The notes under the pieces: generated by a model
The model's database searches: none
What the model was told of the DNA's origin: nothing
Seen by the model: the letters and a program-made list of their open reading frames with translations, nothing else
Virus record (IMG/VR): IMGVR_UViG_3300044858_002116
Coordinates: 1-32,267 of that record
Direction: 5' to 3' (one strand)
Origin: a virus
Length of the DNA: 32,267 bases
Made by a program: the position numbers and the translations under genes
Part shown: in pieces, positions 29,496 through 32,267 of the stretch
Position numbering within the stretch: position 1 is the stretch's first letter
Layout of the letters: every line of letters starts with the position of its first letter

Positions 29496-29638
29496 TACTT
29501 TTTCTTGCCTTTCTTGGCAGTTTTAGCAGAGTCTTTGAAGGCCTTGTCGGTAGGAGCACCCTTCTGTCCGGGCTTCCTCATCTTCTCGCCTCGCTTGCGC
29601 TTGGCGTGGATGTTGGCGTAAAGGCCTGGCTTAGCCAC
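29495..29638 (-). CDS. Small basic protein, GLYANIHAKRKR family (47 aa)
   Basis: The conserved segment GLYANIHAKRKRGEKMRKPG is near the N-terminus and is well known to me from small phage proteins of unknown function. I place the start at GTG 29638, giving 47 residues, because it forms an eight-base overlap (GTGGCTAA) with the preceding stop, as at other junctions here. Longer starts (GTG 29692, TTG 29701) would read through most of the preceding gene in another frame. The protein is very basic. Confidence 0.7.
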   Translation of the reverse strand: MAKPGLYANIHAKRKRGEKMRKPGQKGAPTDKAFKDSAKTAKKGKKK

Positions 29639-29795
29639 GCTGAGCTGCGGTCCTTTGTCCGGACTTGTTAGTCCCACGAAGGGTCTTTCCACCCTTGGCA
29701 AGCTTCTTTCCCTTTACTGGAGACTTGCCCTTGACCTTTGACTTCTTGCCATACATTTCCATAAGGAAGGCTGGCATCTTCTTCTTACCTGGCAT
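29631..29795 (-). CDS. Small basic protein (54 aa)
   Basis: An ATG at 29795 overlaps the preceding stop (TAATG) and opens a frame ending with TAA at 29631-29633, 54 residues long. The product MPGKKKMPAFLMEMYGKK continues as a Lys/Gly-rich basic chain and ends QRTAAQRG. It fills the gap between the neighbouring genes exactly and shares their composition, which is why I call it although it is short. No motif is recognised. Confidence 0.75.
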   Translation of the reverse strand: MPGKKKMPAFLMEMYGKKSKVKGKSPVKGKKLAKGGKTLRGTNKSGQRTAAQRG

Positions 29796-30376
29796 TATCG
29801 CCTTCCTACTCGCGCTCGAGGGCGTGGTGATCGCTTTGGCAGAGCCGGATTGTTTGCTCGGCGTGCTGCGTAATTCTCTGAGCCAGTTCTTGTGTCAGAC
29901 CCGCTATAAAGTCCGCCAGTGTACTTGCTGTTTGTAGTGGCCATAGTGCTGGCTGGTGACTTCCTATTCTCCTGTCGAACTCGAGGCTCGACATATGGTC
30001 CGGTGACCGTCTTCTTCCCCTTGGCAGAAGACGTCTGCGTGGACTTTGCGCCACCGCCACGGCCGGCGTCTCGTGAAAAGCCCTTTTCCTTAGCCACCTT
30101 GGTCTTGCCCTTGCCGTACGTAGTCGTACCGACTGGATCGTTCTGGCTGACCGACTTCCGCTTGCCCTGCTTGAGTGTGCCAAGTGCAACTCGGTAGTTG
30201 TCGATCTGTGACCACACGCGCTTCTTGCCAGTCATGGTCTTGAACTTGTTGCTTCGTGTAAACGCAACAAGCTTATTGAGGTCGGCCTTAAGAGCTGCCT
30301 TGCCCTTGCCAGCGACCTTTCCTGTTACCTCTACCTTGGCGGCGTCCTTAACGCCAACCTTCTCAGTCTTGGGCAT
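29795..30376 (-). CDS. Basic protein (193 aa)
   Basis: ATG at 30376 is chosen over the longer frame from 30520 because it follows a purine-rich AGGGAG and overlaps the preceding gene by only 14 bases. The 193-residue protein is rich in Lys, Arg, Gly, Ser and Thr, with a helical first third (about 10-65, containing LNKLVAFTRSNKFKTM) and a long disordered tail ending RPRARVGRR. The strong positive charge suggests nucleic acid binding. The function is unknown. Confidence 0.65.
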   Translation of the reverse strand: MPKTEKVGVKDAAKVEVTGKVAGKGKAALKADLNKLVAFTRSNKFKTMTGKKRVWSQIDNYRVALGTLKQGKRKSVSQNDPVGTTTYGKGKTKVAKEKGFSRDAGRGGGAKSTQTSSAKGKKTVTGPYVEPRVRQENRKSPASTMATTNSKYTGGLYSGSDTRTGSENYAARRANNPALPKRSPRPRARVGRR

Positions 30377-30593
30377 CTTCTTTTTCTCCCTTGTATCCAA
30401 ACGACTTATCGTTTGGGTTAAGCCAGCGTAGTACCACCGGCAGAACTGCAGCCAAGCCGGCTGACACGACTGACTTGAACGTATTAGCGTCCGAGTCAAA
30501 TGCGCTGCCACCGAGCGCAATCCATTGCGCCAAGCATGCAGCTACGAACGAGCGTCCCCATGACGCAAGAGTGGACTTAAGCTCCTTGCTCAT
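30363..30593 (-). CDS. Holin-like membrane protein (76 aa)
   Basis: The 76-residue protein has two hydrophobic stretches, about 14-29 (RSFVAACLAQWIALGG) and 42-57 (VVSAGLAAVLPVVLRW), followed by LNPNDKSFGYKG and a charged tail. The AGLAAVLPVVLRWLNPND pattern is one I know from small phage membrane proteins often annotated as holins. It is far from the C39 peptidase gene, which makes a lysis role uncertain. ATG 30593 has GGAGG at six bases. A second holin candidate is at 11560-11787. Confidence 0.65.
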   Translation of the reverse strand: MSKELKSTLASWGRSFVAACLAQWIALGGSAFDSDANTFKSVVSAGLAAVLPVVLRWLNPNDKSFGYKGEKEDAQD

Positions 30594-31038
30594 CTATAAC
30601 CTCCATTGCTGTGCCTTCTACCAAATACCCGCCACCCAAGATCTCGGCCATCGATATGGCCAGTTCACGGTCAGCGCTTTTCTCTTTGCGTCGGTCGATC
30701 ATCTCCTGTGCTCGTAGACCCTCCGACAGGGTGGGGATCACATCCCCGTTCTCTACCATTTTGTATACGTAGTGGCTGACCAGCTTAGCGAGGTCTCCGT
30801 TGGAAGATTCCACTTTCACCGCCTGCTGGATATTCTTTGCCAGGTCCCTACGGGCCTTGATGTGCTCAGGCGAGGTATGCTGGCGTCTATGATTTCCCAG
30901 GGTGATCCTGCTTATATACTGATTCTCATCCTTCAACCATGAAGAAACCTTAATATCCGAGATCCCCTCTGACATCTTTCGGTTGATTACGTCTACGAGA
31001 GGGCTAGTGCACACCGTGCACTTATTCAGCAGCTTCAT
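30577..31038 (-). CDS. Zinc-finger/HTH protein, possible small terminase
   Basis: The 153-residue protein starts with a C7-x2-C10 ... H50-x3-H54 metal-binding pattern that encloses a helix-turn-helix-like segment (SEGISDIKVSSWLKDENQYISRITLGNH), followed by long charged helices. Small terminases bind DNA through an N-terminal HTH, and the gene lies seven genes upstream of the large terminase, so this is a reasonable candidate. A transcription regulator is the main alternative. ATG 31038 lies 17 bases inside the preceding gene. Confidence 0.55.
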   Translation of the reverse strand: MKLLNKCTVCTSPLVDVINRKMSEGISDIKVSSWLKDENQYISRITLGNHRRQHTSPEHIKARRDLAKNIQQAVKVESSNGDLAKLVSHYVYKMVENGDVIPTLSEGLRAQEMIDRRKEKSADRELAISMAEILGGGYLVEGTAMEVIDEQGA

Positions 31039-31372
31039 CCTCTACCACAGGGTCGGCTACTGGCTCGACCACTGGCTCCTCCACGGCTGGCTCCAGCGTA
31101 ACCGGGTCTAGATTGGTGATATCTTCGTCAATAACCTTCGGCTCTGGTCCCACAATAGCCTCCACTTCTTCTTCGTTTAGACCTAGTCCCAGAAGCTTTA
31201 CCCTGGCCAGCTCAACGAGCGATGCCTGGATCGCCTCTTGCTCGTCTCTTTCCTCCGCCTTTTTTACCATCTGCGCATGAGCCTCCTCAAATGGGGCGGC
31301 CTCATCCGGTGAAACTTCCTCTACTCTTTGCTCCCCTGTTTCAAGATCGAACACAGTCCTAATAATGCTCAT
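31022..31372 (-). CDS. Acidic Pro/Glu-rich protein (116 aa)
   Basis: ATG at 31372 has GAGG upstream and overlaps the preceding stop (ATGA); the longer frame from 31441 is rejected. The 116-residue protein has a charged first half with a predicted helix (about 22-72) and a C-terminal low-complexity tail of Val, Pro, Glu and Asp (about 82-116). It is strongly acidic, in contrast with the basic proteins beyond it. The function is unknown. Confidence 0.65.
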   Translation of the reverse strand: MSIIRTVFDLETGEQRVEEVSPDEAAPFEEAHAQMVKKAEERDEQEAIQASLVELARVKLLGLGLNEEEVEAIVGPEPKVIDEDITNLDPVTLEPAVEEPVVEPVADPVVEDEAAE

Positions 31373-31914
31373 ATTGCACCCTCTCCGTAAATCTCTAGCC
31401 TTGCCCCTGCCTGGAAGCTGTTTGCTGCATAAATACCCCAAGATAGAATTGGGGACGTGCTGGTCCAGTCAAATGTTCCAAATGTTCTCATAACCTGGCT
31501 TACCGAAGCCCCTGACTGACCGCCTGTAAGAAACCTTCCTTGTTTTGTTTGCGTGTTCGACGAATAGTTAAAGATATTAACTTCAAAGTGCGCACTTGGT
31601 ACTTGGGTTGTAAGACGAAGTCCCTCTCTGTTTCCAGTTAGGTATAAAAACGAATTGTCGTTATACGTGTAATAGCTATTATTATCCAACGTTAGGCTCT
31701 GTGAAGTAAAGGATCCATAAGCAGCATTTACGAACATTTGTATAAAGGAAGGGCTACTTGCTGAAGCTCCCTTTGCGTTAGTAACTATTATCCTAAGATT
31801 CCTGTGCGTCTGAGGGATGGGTGAAAAGCTAATGAATTGGCTTGCCGCAGTAAGAAACCCTGCCCCTATGAGCTCTACTTCCTTTTTCGGTGGTACTATC
31901 TGCTTAACGGCCAT
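31369..31914 (-). CDS. Beta-rich protein, tail or appendage type (181 aa)
   Basis: The 181-residue protein has a short basic start, then a beta-rich sequence full of Asn, Ser, Tyr and Thr, and ends RLEIYGEGAI. That end is common in phage tail-fibre-like or carbohydrate-binding domains. It begins by overlapping the preceding stop (TAATG). With the next gene it looks like a pair of surface-exposed virion proteins, but no specific family is certain. Confidence 0.55.
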   Translation of the reverse strand: MAVKQIVPPKKEVELIGAGFLTAASQFISFSPIPQTHRNLRIIVTNAKGASASSPSFIQMFVNAAYGSFTSQSLTLDNNSYYTYNDNSFLYLTGNREGLRLTTQVPSAHFEVNIFNYSSNTQTKQGRFLTGGQSGASVSQVMRTFGTFDWTSTSPILSWGIYAANSFQAGARLEIYGEGAI

Positions 31915-32267
31915 TAGCTAATCTCCACACCATATGCTGCCACGTCCGCACGGGACCCTGTGGTAGCCTGTACGCTAAGCTTTTCTCCTGCCTCAAGAAC
32001 AACCCCGCTGACCTGAGTGACGTTTCCAAGTGAAAGAGGGATCTGCTGGGCAACTGTACCGACATAGTTGTTTACTGTGCCAGATCCTGTCGTTACTCCG
32101 GTCACTGAAGATACAGCGCCTCCGTTGCCGTTTGGCAACGTGAAAAATACGTTATTTTGTCTTTTTGTAATTGCGAATCTGTTTGTGTTGTCAGTAGAAG
32201 GAATCCTAGATACCTCCATTGGGGCAGAGCTAGTAACAGTGTTTGTAAACAACCCGTTTACATGTGA
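31914..32267 (-). CDS. Partial beta-rich protein, N-terminus cut by window edge
   Basis: The frame is open to the right edge of the window and ends at TAA 31914-31916. The visible 117 residues are rich in Ser, Thr, Val and Gly with beta propensity (GNGGAVSSVTGVTTGSG) and no Cys. A TTG at 32252 would serve as a start only without a Shine-Dalgarno, so I treat the gene as partial. A tail appendage or structural role is suggested by its composition and the next gene. Confidence 0.6.
   Translation of the reverse strand, partial: SHVNGLFTNTVTSSAPMEVSRIPSTDNTNRFAITKRQNNVFFTLPNGNGGAVSSVTGVTTGSGTVNNYVGTVAQQIPLSLGNVTQVSGVVLEAGEKLSVQATTGSRADVAAYGVEIS

Noticed and set aside
29639-29701. Longer start (29692 or 29701) for the 47-aa basic gene
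   Set aside because: It would overlap most of the newly found 54-aa gene in another frame, and the start GTG 29638 gives the usual eight-base stop-start overlap.
1-32267. CRISPR array, insertion sequence, integrase or attachment site
   Set aside because: No regularly spaced repeats, inverted terminal repeats, transposase, integrase or tRNA-linked attachment repeat was found.

Overview
This window is part of a tailed double-stranded DNA phage genome (Caudoviricetes). The evidence is a compact, gene-dense layout with almost every junction overlapping by 1 to 29 bases, a terminase-portal-scaffold-capsid block, a tail hub and lysis genes, a DnaB/ERF/SSB-like replication and recombination set, and a phage-borne tRNA. 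No integrase, repressor, insertion sequence or CRISPR array was seen. The host cannot be read from the sequence. The small basic proteins, the C39 peptidase and the tail-hub style resemble phages of Actinobacteria, but that is only an inference. Both window edges cut through genes, so the genome continues on both sides; no DNA polymerase or primase lies inside the window.

Layout. Positions 1-4072 form a rightward, AT-richer block of small genes: a partial gene, two overlapping tiny membrane proteins, hypothetical proteins, a tRNA-Ile with anticodon UAU, a YNGW/ETWN (DUF7249-like) protein, a protein with a conserved DSGQ motif and a zinc-motif protein. It ends at a strong intrinsic terminator (4079-4121). 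Inside it is a 312-base gene-free stretch (829-1140) that is about 58% GC over 841-1080, while the two neighbouring 60-base lines sampled are about 40%; it is rich in complementary arms and is the best candidate for an undescribed structured RNA.

Positions 4163-32267 are all leftward (minus strand), so the genes read from high to low coordinate. From the right: two tail or appendage-type proteins (the first cut by the edge), a Pro/Glu-rich protein, a zinc-finger protein that may be the small terminase, a holin-like protein, five small Lys/Arg-rich proteins, the large terminase, the portal, two very large proteins of 943 and 1693 aa (the first with an EF-hand), a scaffold-like protein, an N4-gp56-type major capsid protein, a head-tail connector, a Dit-like protein, a Tal-like hub with about 20 consecutive glycines, an XhlA-like holin candidate, a DEDD exonuclease, a HAD-type phosphatase and a C39-like cysteine peptidase (probable endolysin). 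An intrinsic terminator at 9851-9888 separates these from the replication and recombination genes on the same strand: a Cas4/RecB-like nuclease, an ERF annealing protein, an OB-like protein (possible SSB), a PD-(D/E)XK nuclease, several small proteins including a DUF1599-like one and a secreted RlpA-like double-psi beta-barrel protein, and DnaB helicase.

How it fits together. The Dit and Tal proteins follow the connector directly, with no tail-tube, tape-measure or chaperone gene in the window. Two giant proteins sit instead between portal and scaffold. This suggests a short-tailed (podovirus-like) virion whose tail is built on a siphovirus-type hub, with the 943 and 1693 aa proteins as candidate internal or ejection proteins. 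That is a hypothesis, since the rest of the genome is not visible.
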